Below are positions 28,064-38,326 of a stretch of DNA of 64,000 nucleotides, one piece after another. A program made the position numbers and the translations under genes. The stretch is from CAZFDT01 sp964518335 (GTDB taxonomy: Bacteria; Planctomycetota; Phycisphaerae; Phycisphaerales; Phycisphaeraceae). Position 1 is the first letter of the stretch. Each line of letters begins with the position of its first letter. The stretch is from assembly GCA_964518335.1 (NCBI GenBank), contig CAZFDT010000017.1, positions 13,519 through 77,518 on the forward strand, given 5' to 3'. The notes beneath the pieces are model-generated. The model was given only the letters and a program-made list of their open reading frames with translations. It had not been told where the DNA came from and searched no databases.

Positions 28064-29059
28064 ATGATGACAGTGACGACATGGCGGAAGGGATTGATGG
28101 GCATGGGCGCGGCGACGCTGCTGGCATCGTTTTCGGGAGCGGTGCTGGCGCAGGTGCAGGTGGACCCGAAACTGGCCGACTACAAGCCGGTCGAGGGCGT
28201 GACGGGGACGATCAAGAGCGTGGGAAGCGACACACTCAACAATCTGATGACGCTCTGGGCCGAGGGCTTCAACAAGCACTACCCGAATGTGAAGATCGAG
28301 ATCGAGGGCAAGGGCTCGACGACGGCGCCGCCGGCGCTGATCCAGGGCACGGCCAACTTCGGTCCGATGTCGCGCGAGATGAAGAGCAGTGAGATTGACG
28401 AGTTCGAGAAGAAGTTCGGCTACAAGCCCACCGCGCTGCCCACGTCGATCGACATGCTGGCGGTCTATGCCCACAAGGACAACCCGATCAAGGGCCTGAC
28501 CATGCAGCAGGTGGACGCGATTTTCTCCAAGAGCCGTAAGGGCGGCTACAAGGACGACATCAGCCGCTGGGGTCAAGTCGGACTGGGCGGCGACTGGGCC
28601 GGACAGCCCATCAGCCTGTACGGCCGCAACAGCGCGTCAGGCACGTATGGCTACTTCAAAGAGAACGCTCTGTTCAAGGGCGACTTCAAGGACAGCGTGA
28701 AAGAACAGCCCGGCAGCAGCTCTGTGGTGCAGGGTGTGGCCAGCGACAAGTTCGCCATCGGCTACAGCGGTATCGGGTACAAGACCGCTGACGTCAATGC
28801 CGTGCCCCTGGCCTTGGCCGAAGGTGAGCCGTTCATCCCCGCCACTCCGGAGTACGCCTACACCGGAGAGTACCCGCTGGCCCGCTACCTCCTCGTGTAC
28901 GTCAACGCCAAACCAGGTGAGCCCCTTGACCCCCTCCGCCGCGAGTTTATCCGCTACATCTTCAGCAAGCAGGGTCAGTCCGACGTGGTGAAGGACGGCT
29001 ACTACCCCGTCACCGCCGAGATCGCCAGCCAGACCCTGAGTGAACTGGGCATCAAGTAA
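28064..29059 (+). CDS. pstS: Phosphate ABC transporter substrate-binding protein
   Basis: A 331-aa periplasmic phosphate-binding protein. A signal peptide (to about residue 30, ending VLAQ) precedes IKSVGSDTLNNLMTLWAEGF, with the phosphate-contacting S-D-T; GPMSREMKSSEI and LYGRNSASGTYGYF provide further ligands of the PBP-like fold. It delivers phosphate to the PstCAB importer encoded downstream. AAGGAGAC precedes the start. A hairpin terminator separates it from pstC, probably giving an excess of binding protein. Confidence 0.95.
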   Translation: MMTVTTWRKGLMGMGAATLLASFSGAVLAQVQVDPKLADYKPVEGVTGTIKSVGSDTLNNLMTLWAEGFNKHYPNVKIEIEGKGSTTAPPALIQGTANFGPMSREMKSSEIDEFEKKFGYKPTALPTSIDMLAVYAHKDNPIKGLTMQQVDAIFSKSRKGGYKDDISRWGQVGLGGDWAGQPISLYGRNSASGTYGYFKENALFKGDFKDSVKEQPGSSSVVQGVASDKFAIGYSGIGYKTADVNAVPLALAEGEPFIPATPEYAYTGEYPLARYLLVYVNAKPGEPLDPLRREFIRYIFSKQGQSDVVKDGYYPVTAEIASQTLSELGIK

Positions 29060-29108
29060 GACATCGACCGCCGCAGGCAGTAGAGTGTGCAATCGATGGC
29101 AGACCATC

Positions 29109-29142
29109 GCGGGTGACGGCCTGACCGCCGTCACCCGCTTTT
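29109..29142 (+). terminator. Terminator/attenuator between pstS and pstC
   Basis: GCGGGTGACGGC (29109-29120) pairs perfectly with GCCGTCACCCGC (29127-29138) around CTGACC, followed by TTTTCC. A 12-bp GC stem with a short T run inside the operon suggests partial termination, letting pstS outnumber the permease genes. Confidence 0.8.
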
Positions 29143-29188
29143 CCAGAGCCGCGAATCGTCCGCTCGCGGTGGAGCGATCACGGCTCTG

Positions 29189-31819
29189 ATGAGCGAGTAC
29201 GACATGGGCGCGTTCACCGGTCGCAGGCGACAGAAGCGGACCTCGAAAGGTCTGATCTTCGCCGATTTCGCCTCGAAGTGGATCATCACGCTCGGGGGCA
29301 TCGGCACGATCGCGGCGGTATTGCTGGTGGCGGTGTTCCTTGTGTTCGTGGTCTGGCCGCTCTTTACGCCGGCCCGAGTTTCCGAGCGGCGCGGCGCGGT
29401 CATGCCGTGGGAAGAGCGCCAGCCCGTTCGCGTGGACATGGACGAGTACCGGCAGATGGGCTGGGCCATGTTCGCCGACGGCTCCCTGGTGATGTTCCGG
29501 CTCAGCGACGGCAAGCTGATGGCGTCGCACCGGCTGTTCGACGCCGACACGCAACTCACCGCCTGGTCGTTCAGCCCCGGGCTCAGCGACGCAGTGTTCG
29601 GCTTCGGCGACGGCAAGGCTCGACTGGGCCGTATCGGGTTCGCGGTCGAGTTCATCAGGATCGAGGATCTGCCCGAGCCGATTCGCAGGCTTGAGGTCGG
29701 CCAGCGCGCCGAGCTCGCCAGGGATGACGCGCCCGGCATGATCGAGCGCATCTCCGACGATCAGTTCCGCTTCGTCAGCCTGCGCTTCACCATGCAGGAC
29801 CCGATCGAGACCGGATCGGACTCGCCAGTCGTGCTCATCGACCACGCGGTGGCCTCCAACGTCATGCGTTTGGCGGCGCTGCACGAGGACGGCTCGTTGT
29901 TCGTCGAGGAGCTTCGCCAGCGCAAGAACATCATGACCAACAAGGTCGTGACGACAGTGAACAAGGCGCAGGTCCCCTACGAGGCGCCCGAGGGTCGCGG
30001 CCGGCCCGATTACCTGAAACTGTCGGGCCTGGGCGACAGCGTGTATGCGGTGTGGAAGGACGGCCTGCTGGTGCGCTACGACGTGCGCGTGCTGGCCAAC
30101 TGTCGCAAAGCCGAGACTGTCGATCTGGCGACCGAGAAAGACGCGGTGCTGACGCAAGTGCAGTTCCTGCTGGGCAAGATCACGCTGATCACCGGCGACT
30201 CGAAGGGCAACGTGCGGGCGTGGTTTCCGGTTCGGCCCGATCGCGCGGACACACCCGACGGGTCGGTGCTGGTCAGTTCGGGCCTGCTGCACGAGGGCTG
30301 GGGCGCGGCGGTGTCGTGCCTGACGGCGTCGTCGCGCGGGCGGCTGCTGGCGGTCGGGTTCGATGACGGCACGGCGCGCATGCTGCACGGCACCAGCCGC
30401 AAGCTCGTCGCCGACTTGAGCATCGGCGAGCGGGAACCGTTGCGCTTCGTCGGCATCGCACCCAAGGACGACGGCATGGTCGCCCTCACCGACACGCGAC
30501 AATACATGTGGGGCATGGACGTGGGCCATCCCGCAGCGACATTCTCCGCCCTGTTCGGCCGCGTCTGGTACGAGAGCGCCAACCACCCCGAGCACGTGTG
30601 GCAGTCCACCGGCGGCACCGACGACTTCGAAGAAAAGTTCGGCCTCTACCCGCTGGTGTTCGGCACGATCAAGGCCACCATCTATTCGCTGCTCTTTGGC
30701 GTGCCCATCGCCCTGATGGCGGCGATCTACACCAGCGAGTTCCTCCATCCCAAGGTCAAGAGCAAGATCAAGCCCACGGTGGAGATGATGGCAAGTCTGC
30801 CGTCGGTGGTGCTGGGATTCCTGGCGGCGCTGGTGTTCGCGCCGTTCATCGAGAACATCGTGCCGCAGACGCTGGCGTCGTTTTTCTGCGTGCCGCTGAT
30901 GTTCCTGGTGGGGGCGTACGGCTGGCAACTGCTCCCGCAGCACGTGAGCCTGCGGCTGGGGCAGTGGCGGTTCGCAGCGATCATGCTGATGCTGCCGGTG
31001 GGCGTGCTGGTGGGTGTGGTGATAGGGCCGATGATCGAGAACTTGCTGTTTGCCGGCGATTTCAAGCTCTGGCTCGACGCCGACGCCTCCAGCGATCGCT
31101 TCGGCAGCGGGCTGGGAGGATGGATGTTCATCCTGCTGCCGCTGTCGGGCGTGGCGGTGGCGTTTGCGATGGGCCGCACGGTCAATCCGTGGTTGCGATC
31201 GATCAGCGCGGGGTGGCGTCGCGGGACGATGGCGATCGTGGATTTTGTGCGATTCGCCGTCGCCGTGATTGCTGCAGTGGTCCTGTCCGCGCTGCTGGGT
31301 GCGGTGTTCGAGGGCATCGGCTGGGACCCGCGCGGCGGCGTCATGGACACCTACGTGCAGCGCAACGCCCTGGTTGTCGGGTTCATCATGGGCTTCGCCA
31401 TCATTCCAATCATCTACACGATCGCCGAGGACGCGCTCTCGACCGTGCCGCAGCATCTGCGCTCCGCATCGCTTGGCGCCGGGGCCACGCCGTGGCAGAC
31501 GGCAACGCGCATCATCGTGCCCACGGCGATGAGCGGGCTGTTCAGCGCGGTGATGATTGGCCTGGGCCGAGCCGTGGGCGAAACCATGATCGTGCTCATG
31601 GCCCTGGGCAACACGCCGGTGATGGAGTGGAACATGTTCAACGGCGCCCGCACGCTGGCGGCCAACATTGCCGTCGAGCTGCCCGAGGCGGTGAAGGACT
31701 CGACGCACTACCGCACCCTGTACCTGGCGGCGCTGGTGCTGTTCGTCTTGACGTTCGCCTTGAACACCGTGGCCGAGACCATCCGACAGCGGTTCCGCAA
31801 GAGGGCGTATCAACTGTGA
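29189..31819 (+). CDS. pstC: Phosphate ABC transporter permease PstC with large propeller-like insert
   Basis: An 876-aa inner-membrane permease, far longer than the roughly 300-residue classical PstC. One membrane helix at about residues 30-60 is followed by a roughly 400-residue extracytoplasmic region with repeated strand patterns (ALHEDGSLFVEEL and DSVYAVWKDGLLVRYDV are examples), resembling a WD40/YVTN beta-propeller. The permease core starts near residue 484 (YPLVFGTIKATIYSLLF) and contains the EAA-type loop SLGAGATPWQTATRIIVP. Similar long PstC proteins are known in some Proteobacteria. pstA overlaps by four bases (GTGA). Confidence 0.9.
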   Translation: MSEYDMGAFTGRRRQKRTSKGLIFADFASKWIITLGGIGTIAAVLLVAVFLVFVVWPLFTPARVSERRGAVMPWEERQPVRVDMDEYRQMGWAMFADGSLVMFRLSDGKLMASHRLFDADTQLTAWSFSPGLSDAVFGFGDGKARLGRIGFAVEFIRIEDLPEPIRRLEVGQRAELARDDAPGMIERISDDQFRFVSLRFTMQDPIETGSDSPVVLIDHAVASNVMRLAALHEDGSLFVEELRQRKNIMTNKVVTTVNKAQVPYEAPEGRGRPDYLKLSGLGDSVYAVWKDGLLVRYDVRVLANCRKAETVDLATEKDAVLTQVQFLLGKITLITGDSKGNVRAWFPVRPDRADTPDGSVLVSSGLLHEGWGAAVSCLTASSRGRLLAVGFDDGTARMLHGTSRKLVADLSIGEREPLRFVGIAPKDDGMVALTDTRQYMWGMDVGHPAATFSALFGRVWYESANHPEHVWQSTGGTDDFEEKFGLYPLVFGTIKATIYSLLFGVPIALMAAIYTSEFLHPKVKSKIKPTVEMMASLPSVVLGFLAALVFAPFIENIVPQTLASFFCVPLMFLVGAYGWQLLPQHVSLRLGQWRFAAIMLMLPVGVLVGVVIGPMIENLLFAGDFKLWLDADASSDRFGSGLGGWMFILLPLSGVAVAFAMGRTVNPWLRSISAGWRRGTMAIVDFVRFAVAVIAAVVLSALLGAVFEGIGWDPRGGVMDTYVQRNALVVGFIMGFAIIPIIYTIAEDALSTVPQHLRSASLGAGATPWQTATRIIVPTAMSGLFSAVMIGLGRAVGETMIVLMALGNTPVMEWNMFNGARTLAANIAVELPEAVKDSTHYRTLYLAALVLFVLTFALNTVAETIRQRFRKRAYQL

Positions 31820-33825
31820 CGGCGATTCTGACACGACCGACGGGCCCGATGCCACAGCCCGAACCCGTGAAGCGCAAGCGATCGCGGCCGTTGCGCACCT
31901 CGCTGTTGGCGCATGGCGAGCCCATGCTCTGGCTCACCGGCGGCGCGCTGGCGGTGGCGGTGGTCATGATCGTTGGCCTGCTGGCGCTGGTGATCGTGCA
32001 GGGCGCGGGCACGTTCTGGCCTCGCCCGGTGGTGGAAATCCGCACCCACAGCGGGCAGACGCTCATGGGCGAGGTGACGCGAAGCGAGACGTTCGCGCCC
32101 TCGCCCGAGATGCTTGCCGGACTCGAAGGCCCGGCTGCCGACGCCGCGAGTCAGGCGGTCAAAGGCGGCGACGGCCTGCTTCTGCGCCACCTCATGCGCG
32201 TGGGCAACTTCGAACTCACAGGCGATCACTTTCGCTGGGTGAACCAGATCGACGTGGCCGGCGAGTCGCTGCCGCATTGGGCGATCACGGTCGAGCGTCT
32301 GGCGTGGGGCCGATTTTACGGCGTGCCCAAGTCGTTCAAGATCGACGGCCACGTTGTGGCGGACCAGCCCGAAGCAGCGTGGAAGCTCTTTCACCAGCAT
32401 CACGGCCCATCGCGCGAGCGGTGGCGTCAGCGGCGCGGACTGGAGATTCACGAGACGGGCGAGATCAACAGCCGCATCGAGCATGCGCGACTGGCGATTC
32501 GACAGGCCGAGTTGAACGCCGGCCGCGATTCCGACCCGTATCGCCGCGCGCAGGCACGATATGCCCAGGTGAAGACCAAGGGTGATGCAGACTTCGAGTC
32601 CGTGCGCAAGCGCATCGATGATCTGAACGCGGAGAACGACCGCTTCAGACTGGTGTTCGACACTGCGCAGGGACAGGAGGTCGAACTGCTGCTGGCCGAC
32701 ATTGTGCGTGCCTATCCCGCGAATCAGGTGAGCAGTTCGTGGATGAGTCAGGCGAGTATCTACGCTGGGCGGTGGTGGGAGTTCCTCGCCGGTGAGCCGC
32801 GCGAAGCCAACAGCGAGGGCGGCGTGTTCCCGGCGATCTTCGGCACGGTGCTGATGACCATCATCATGTGCCTGCTCGTGGTGCCCTTTGGCGTGCTGGC
32901 GGCGCTGTATCTGCGCGAGTACGCCAAGGCCGGGCCGATCATCTCGGCGGTCCGCATCGCCATCAATAATCTCGCGGGCGTGCCATCGATCGTGTTCGGC
33001 GTGTTCGGGCTGGGGTTTTTCGTGTACGTCATCGGCGCGTACATCGACGGCGGGCCGGGCAACTCCATCGGCATCATCATGCCCAAGCCGATCTGGTTCG
33101 GACTTCTGGTGGCGCTGGCCGGCGCGATCGTCACCTCGGCGGGATCGATGTATTTCGGCCACGTCGTTCGCGGCCGCGACGACTCTTTCGCTCGCAAAGG
33201 CATGCGAATCTTCGGCACGCTGGGACTGCTCCTGTCGGCCGTGATCGCCCTCGTGCTGATCGGCACCACGCCGTTCTTTGACGGCTTCTTCCCCGCTCAG
33301 GTCGCCGACCGCAATCCCGTCTTCGGCAAAACCGCCTTGATCTGGGGGTCGTTCACCCTCGCGCTGCTGACGCTGCCGGTGGTCATTGTGGCCACCGAAG
33401 AGGCTCTGTCGGCCGTGCCCAACTCGATGCGAGAAGGGTCGTATGCCTGCGGCGCGAGCAAGTGGCAGACGATCAAGCGCATCGTCCTGCCTCGCGCCAT
33501 GCCCGGCATCATGACCGGGGCGATTCTGGCGATGGCCCGCGGCGCCGGCGAGGTCGCCCCGCTCATGCTCGTCGGCGCGGTGAAGCTGGCGCCCGAACGG
33601 CCGTTCTCGTTTTACCCTTCGGAGCAGTTCGGGGTCAACCGTAGCTTCATGCACCTGGGCTTCCACATTTACGACCTGGGCTTCCAGAGCCAGAACTCCG
33701 AGGCCGCCAAGCCCATGGTCTATACGACGACGTTGCTGCTCATCGTGCTCATCGCCGTGCTGAACCTCGCGGCGATCTGGCTGCGATCGAGGCTGCGGCG
33801 AAAGTTCGATGTCAGCGGCTTCTAA
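31816..33825 (+). CDS. pstA: Phosphate ABC transporter permease PstA with extracytoplasmic insert
   Basis: A 669-aa permease starting at the GTG that overlaps the pstC stop (GTGA). One helix near residues 40-60 (VAVVMIVGLLALVIVQGAG) is followed by about 270 residues outside the membrane, including a coiled coil (RRAQARYAQVKTKGDADFE region). The permease core begins near 335 (FPAIFGTVLMTIIMCLL) and carries the coupling loop YACGASKWQTIKRIVLPRAM. Both permeases of this system thus carry big periplasmic domains, which may dock with each other or with PstS. Confidence 0.92.
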   Translation: MTAILTRPTGPMPQPEPVKRKRSRPLRTSLLAHGEPMLWLTGGALAVAVVMIVGLLALVIVQGAGTFWPRPVVEIRTHSGQTLMGEVTRSETFAPSPEMLAGLEGPAADAASQAVKGGDGLLLRHLMRVGNFELTGDHFRWVNQIDVAGESLPHWAITVERLAWGRFYGVPKSFKIDGHVVADQPEAAWKLFHQHHGPSRERWRQRRGLEIHETGEINSRIEHARLAIRQAELNAGRDSDPYRRAQARYAQVKTKGDADFESVRKRIDDLNAENDRFRLVFDTAQGQEVELLLADIVRAYPANQVSSSWMSQASIYAGRWWEFLAGEPREANSEGGVFPAIFGTVLMTIIMCLLVVPFGVLAALYLREYAKAGPIISAVRIAINNLAGVPSIVFGVFGLGFFVYVIGAYIDGGPGNSIGIIMPKPIWFGLLVALAGAIVTSAGSMYFGHVVRGRDDSFARKGMRIFGTLGLLLSAVIALVLIGTTPFFDGFFPAQVADRNPVFGKTALIWGSFTLALLTLPVVIVATEEALSAVPNSMREGSYACGASKWQTIKRIVLPRAMPGIMTGAILAMARGAGEVAPLMLVGAVKLAPERPFSFYPSEQFGVNRSFMHLGFHIYDLGFQSQNSEAAKPMVYTTTLLLIVLIAVLNLAAIWLRSRLRRKFDVSGF

Positions 33826-33845
33826 GGCAACCCCCGAGGTACGCT

Positions 33846-34775
<930 letters not shown>

Positions 34776-34840
34776 ACTCTCGCGAAAGTCCGCCGCTGCC
34801 CGTCCTCGGGCTTCGCCGCGGGACGGCCAAGGATCATCGC

Positions 34841-35530
34841 ATGTCGCTCCATCTCCAGCGCCAGGTCAACACCCTCAAGAAGGCCATCCTCGGCCTGGGC
34901 ACGCTCGTCGAGGAGAAGGTCGCCGACGCCATCCGTGCCATCGAGTCACGCGACACCGCCATGGCCAACCGTGTGGTCGAGTCTGACGACGAGGTGGACC
35001 GCATGGAGCTGGAGGTCGAGGAGGAGTGCCTGCACACGCTGGCGCTGCACCAGCCAGTAGCGTTCGATCTGCGCTACGTCATCGCCGTGCTGAAGATCAA
35101 CAATGACCTGGAGCGCATCGGCGACCTGGCGGTCAACATCGCCGAGCAGGCCGTGTTCCTGGCCAACGACATGCCGCTGGACGACATCCCCTTCGACCTG
35201 CCGGGGATGGCGGTCAATGTCCGCCGCATGCTCAAGCAGAGTCTCGACGCCCTGGTCAACATCGACCCCGAACTGGCGCAGCGCGTCCGCGAGAGTGATG
35301 ACCAGGTGGATGCGATCCACCGCGAAATGTACCTGGCCATCGAGTCGGGCATCCGCGAGAATCCGCACCGGCTCGAGCAGTACATCCACCTGCTCAACGT
35401 CTCGCGCAATCTCGAACGGATCGCCGACCACACCGTCAACATCGCTGAGGATGTCATCTACATGGCCCGTGGCGAGGTGCTTCGCCACAGTCGCCCGCAT
35501 CCGCTCACCCCCAAGACCGCGCAACGCTGA
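34841..35530 (+). CDS. phoU: Phosphate-specific transport accessory protein
   Basis: A 229-aa two-repeat three-helix protein. The metal-binding-type motifs EVDRMELEVEEECL and VDAIHREMYL are each followed by the family's NNDLERIGDLAVNIAEQA and SRNLERIADHTVNIAEDV. PhoU links PstSCAB activity to phosphate signalling and restrains uptake. It ends the pst operon; no phoB/phoR pair lies in the window. The next gene is convergent. Confidence 0.95.
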   Translation: MSLHLQRQVNTLKKAILGLGTLVEEKVADAIRAIESRDTAMANRVVESDDEVDRMELEVEEECLHTLALHQPVAFDLRYVIAVLKINNDLERIGDLAVNIAEQAVFLANDMPLDDIPFDLPGMAVNVRRMLKQSLDALVNIDPELAQRVRESDDQVDAIHREMYLAIESGIRENPHRLEQYIHLLNVSRNLERIADHTVNIAEDVIYMARGEVLRHSRPHPLTPKTAQR

Positions 35531-35569
35531 GGTGCTGCTGCGCGCCCCGCTCGTCCCGCCGTCATCGCC

Positions 35570-36064
35570 TCATAGACGGGGGCGATCGTATTGCGTAATG
35601 GTGAAAGCATGGGCGTGACGGTCGTCAGCGGGGCGGTCGTGCAGCGGTGTGGCGATCCAGTGCGAAAAGTCGAACGGGGGCAGGTAGGTGTCGCCGGCGA
35701 CGTGGACGTGGACAACGGTTTCGTACACGCGATCGGACAGAGGAAACGCCTCGGTGAATAGCGCGGCGCCGCCGATGACGAACGCCTCCTCGTGCGTGTC
35801 GCGGTAGGGGAGCAGCGCCTCGTGGAGGCTGCGGGCGATGACGACTCCGGGATATGCGAAGTCCGCGCGGCGCGTGAGCACGATGTTTGTACGGCCGGGC
35901 AACACGTTGCTGTGGTCCTCAAAGGTGCGTCGGCCCATGATGATGGGATGGCCCATGGTGGTGCGCTTGAAGTGGGCGAACTCGTCGGGCAGGCGCCACG
36001 GCAGCCGTCCGTCGCGGCCGATGCAGCGGTTCTCCGATCGGGCGTAAATGAGCGAGAGAATCAT
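35570..36064 (-). CDS. folA: Dihydrofolate reductase
   Basis: A 164-aa cytoplasmic enzyme reducing dihydrofolate to tetrahydrofolate. ILSLIYARSENRCIGRDGRL leads to LPWRLPDEFAHFK with the catalytic acid D27; PIIMGRRTFED is the NADPH-binding stretch and FVIGGAALFTEAF the glycine-rich turn. It starts four bases after thyA, the pairing that regenerates the folate consumed by thymidylate synthesis. Confidence 0.95.
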   Translation of the reverse strand: MILSLIYARSENRCIGRDGRLPWRLPDEFAHFKRTTMGHPIIMGRRTFEDHSNVLPGRTNIVLTRRADFAYPGVVIARSLHEALLPYRDTHEEAFVIGGAALFTEAFPLSDRVYETVVHVHVAGDTYLPPFDFSHWIATPLHDRPADDRHAHAFTITQYDRPRL

Positions 36065-36068
36065 GCTT

Positions 36069-36872
36069 CTACACCGCCACCGGGGCGCGGATGGCTGGGT
36101 GCGGGTCGTAGCCTTCGAGCGAGAAATCCTCGCTACTGAATGCGAACAGATCCTTCACCACCGGGTTGAGCGTCATGCGCGGCGGCGTGCGCGGTTGGCG
36201 CTGCAGTTGTTCTCGCGCCTGTTCGACGTGATTGGCGTACAGGTGCACATCGCCGAACGTATGCACAAACTCGCCTGCCTGCAAGCCGGTCACCTGGGCC
36301 ATCATCATGGTCAGCAGGGCGTAGCTGGCGATATTGAACGGCACGCCCAGAAAGACGTCGGCGCTGCGCTGGTAAAGCTGGCACGACAGCCTGCCACTGG
36401 CGACGTAGAACTGAAACAATGCGTGGCAGGGCGGCAGGGCCATGCGGTCCACTTCGCCGGGGTTCCACGCGCTGACGATGAGGCGGCGCGAGTCGGGGTT
36501 GGTGCGGATCATCTCGACGACCTGCGCAATCTGGTCGATCACTCGACCGTCGGGCGCCTCCCATCGCCGCCACTGCTTGCCATAGACCGGCCCCAGGTCG
36601 CCGGTGTGGGGGTCGGCCCACTCGTCCCAGATCGTGACATGGTGGTCGTGGAGGTACTTGACGTTGGTGTCGCCGCGGAGGAACCACAGCAGTTCGACGA
36701 CGATCGAGCGGAGGTGGACTTTCTTGGTGGTCAGCAGGGGAAAGCCCTGCGTCAGGTCGAAACGAAGCTGGCGTCCAAATACGCTGCGCGTGCCCGTGCC
36801 CGTGCGGTCGTGCTTGGGCGTGCCGTGGTCGAGGATGTCTTGCAGGAGATCGAGGTAGGCGCGTTCGCTCAT
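36069..36872 (-). CDS. thyA: Thymidylate synthase
   Basis: A 267-aa enzyme methylating dUMP with methylenetetrahydrofolate. DRTGTGTRSVFGRQLRFDL, then LLWFLRGDTNVKYL and the catalytic C149 in LPPCHALFQFYV are visible, with QRSADVFLGVPFNIASYALL at the dUMP-binding region. Length matches the E. coli-type short form. A TACAAT box nine bases upstream suggests its own promoter, even though the sulfatase gene ends only 32 bases before it. folA follows. Confidence 0.97.
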   Translation of the reverse strand: MSERAYLDLLQDILDHGTPKHDRTGTGTRSVFGRQLRFDLTQGFPLLTTKKVHLRSIVVELLWFLRGDTNVKYLHDHHVTIWDEWADPHTGDLGPVYGKQWRRWEAPDGRVIDQIAQVVEMIRTNPDSRRLIVSAWNPGEVDRMALPPCHALFQFYVASGRLSCQLYQRSADVFLGVPFNIASYALLTMMMAQVTGLQAGEFVHTFGDVHLYANHVEQAREQLQRQPRTPPRMTLNPVVKDLFAFSSEDFSLEGYDPHPAIRAPVAV

Positions 36873-36881
36873 GATACGGGC

Positions 36882-36887
36882 ATTGTA
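36882..36887 (-). promoter_or_regulatory. Candidate -10 box for thyA-folA
   Basis: On the minus strand TACAAT lies nine bases before the thyA ATG (36872), so a transcript would start within a few bases of the start codon. It lies in the gap between the sulfatase and thyA. Confidence 0.45.
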
Positions 36888-36904
36888 CGGCGCGGGCGCG
36901 GGAA

Positions 36905-38326
36905 CTACGCCAAAGTCTCGGCTTCGCGGACACTGCGATGCCCGCCCTTGCGCATGTGCGGAGCGGGATCGATCGTGGGGGGGACTTCGCCGACCTCGGC
37001 CATGCGCCGAAGCAGCCGCTCGCGCATCACCTGGCGCACGCGGGCATGCGAATCGAACTCGACCAGGTTGGTCAGCTCGTAGGGGTCGTGGTGCAGGTCG
37101 TAGAGGAACTCCTCCACGTAGCGCCCCGCCGAGCCGTCGCGGCGGTCCTCGCCTTCGGCGTCACGGACGCTGTACTTCCAGCGGTGCGTGCGGACGCATC
37201 GCCCCACTTGCGATTCGCTGATCTGCACGAACACCTCCTGCGGCCAGTCGGCGATCGCCTGCGCATCGCGGCGGAGCAGCGGCAGAATGCTGCGGCCCTG
37301 CATCGTCGCGGGGACAGCCACGCCACATGCGTCCAGCAGCGTCGGCGGCAGATCGACGAGGCTCACAAGCTGCTGCAGTTGCCCGCCGCCGGTGAAAGGC
37401 CCTCCGCGCAGCATCGTGGGCACGCGGATCGAGCTGTCGTGGCACGACCGCTTGTACTCACCGTTGCGCGTCTTGAAGTGGCAGCCGTGGTCGCTCGTGA
37501 AGAGGATGATCGTGTCGTCGAGGATGCCAAGGCTGAAAAGGGCATCCACGATACGGCCCAGGTTCTCGTCGAGTCGCTTGATCATGCCCCAGTACCCACC
37601 CAGATGTTGGTGCGTCGAGCCCCCGCTGCGATCGTCGTCGGTCTTGAAGGCAGGCAGGGCGGCCAGGTCCGGTGGCGCCCACCGGCCGGTGTAGCGCTCG
37701 CGGTAGCCCAGCGGCGGCGGGTAATCGTCCTTGTCGTTTTGATGATGCGGCTCGATGAACGACACCATGAGCAGGAACGGATCGGCTTTGTGCGCGTCGA
37801 TGTAGCGGATCGCTGCGTCTGTTAGCGCATCGCTGCGGTAGCCGGGCAAGTGGTGCGGCTGATTGTCGTTGTCGTAGAGGACGGTGTGGTACTCGTCGAT
37901 GGAAAACTCCAACACCTCGACGGCCAGCCAGTCGCGGAAGTCGCCGCGGTACCCCTCGCGAACGGGACCGCGCTCCCCGCAGAGCTGGCCCTGCGGCCCG
38001 CCCAGGTGCCACTTGCCGATGTAGCCGGTGCGGTAGCCTACGCTATTGAAGCAGGAGGCGAGCGTAGGAAACCGTTGGCGATCCGTGGGGAGGCTGATGG
38101 CGTTGCGCCAGCAGCCGTTGGTGGTGGCGTAGGTTCCCGTCTGCAGACATGCGCGGGCGGGGCCGCACACCGGCTGGCAGGTGAAGCTGTGGGCGATATG
38201 CGTGCCTTCGCGGGCCAGGCGGTCGAAGTTGGGCATGAGGTCCAGCGGATTGCCGTGAAGGCCCGAACTGTCCCATCGCTGCTGATCGGTGAAGAAGACG
38301 ACGACGTTGGGTTTTCGCGCGTTCAT
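36905..38326 (-). CDS. Sulfatase (formylglycine-dependent), cytoplasmic-looking
   Basis: A 473-aa sulfatase. KPNVVVFFTDQQRWDSSGLH gives the first metal ligand (D14, with Q15 in place of the second Asp, as in many sulfatases and choline sulfatase-like proteins). The activation motif is C54-G-P-A-R in CQPVCGPARACLQTG; GKWHLGG and FTSDHGCHFKTRNGEYK follow. No signal peptide is visible, unlike the sulfatase at 4.3-5.9 kb. Its ATG directly follows the stop of the LolD-type ATPase with no gap, so it looks like the tail of the long membrane-transport operon. Confidence 0.9.
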   Translation of the reverse strand: MNARKPNVVVFFTDQQRWDSSGLHGNPLDLMPNFDRLAREGTHIAHSFTCQPVCGPARACLQTGTYATTNGCWRNAISLPTDRQRFPTLASCFNSVGYRTGYIGKWHLGGPQGQLCGERGPVREGYRGDFRDWLAVEVLEFSIDEYHTVLYDNDNQPHHLPGYRSDALTDAAIRYIDAHKADPFLLMVSFIEPHHQNDKDDYPPPLGYRERYTGRWAPPDLAALPAFKTDDDRSGGSTHQHLGGYWGMIKRLDENLGRIVDALFSLGILDDTIILFTSDHGCHFKTRNGEYKRSCHDSSIRVPTMLRGGPFTGGGQLQQLVSLVDLPPTLLDACGVAVPATMQGRSILPLLRRDAQAIADWPQEVFVQISESQVGRCVRTHRWKYSVRDAEGEDRRDGSAGRYVEEFLYDLHHDPYELTNLVEFDSHARVRQVMRERLLRRMAEVGEVPPTIDPAPHMRKGGHRSVREAETLA

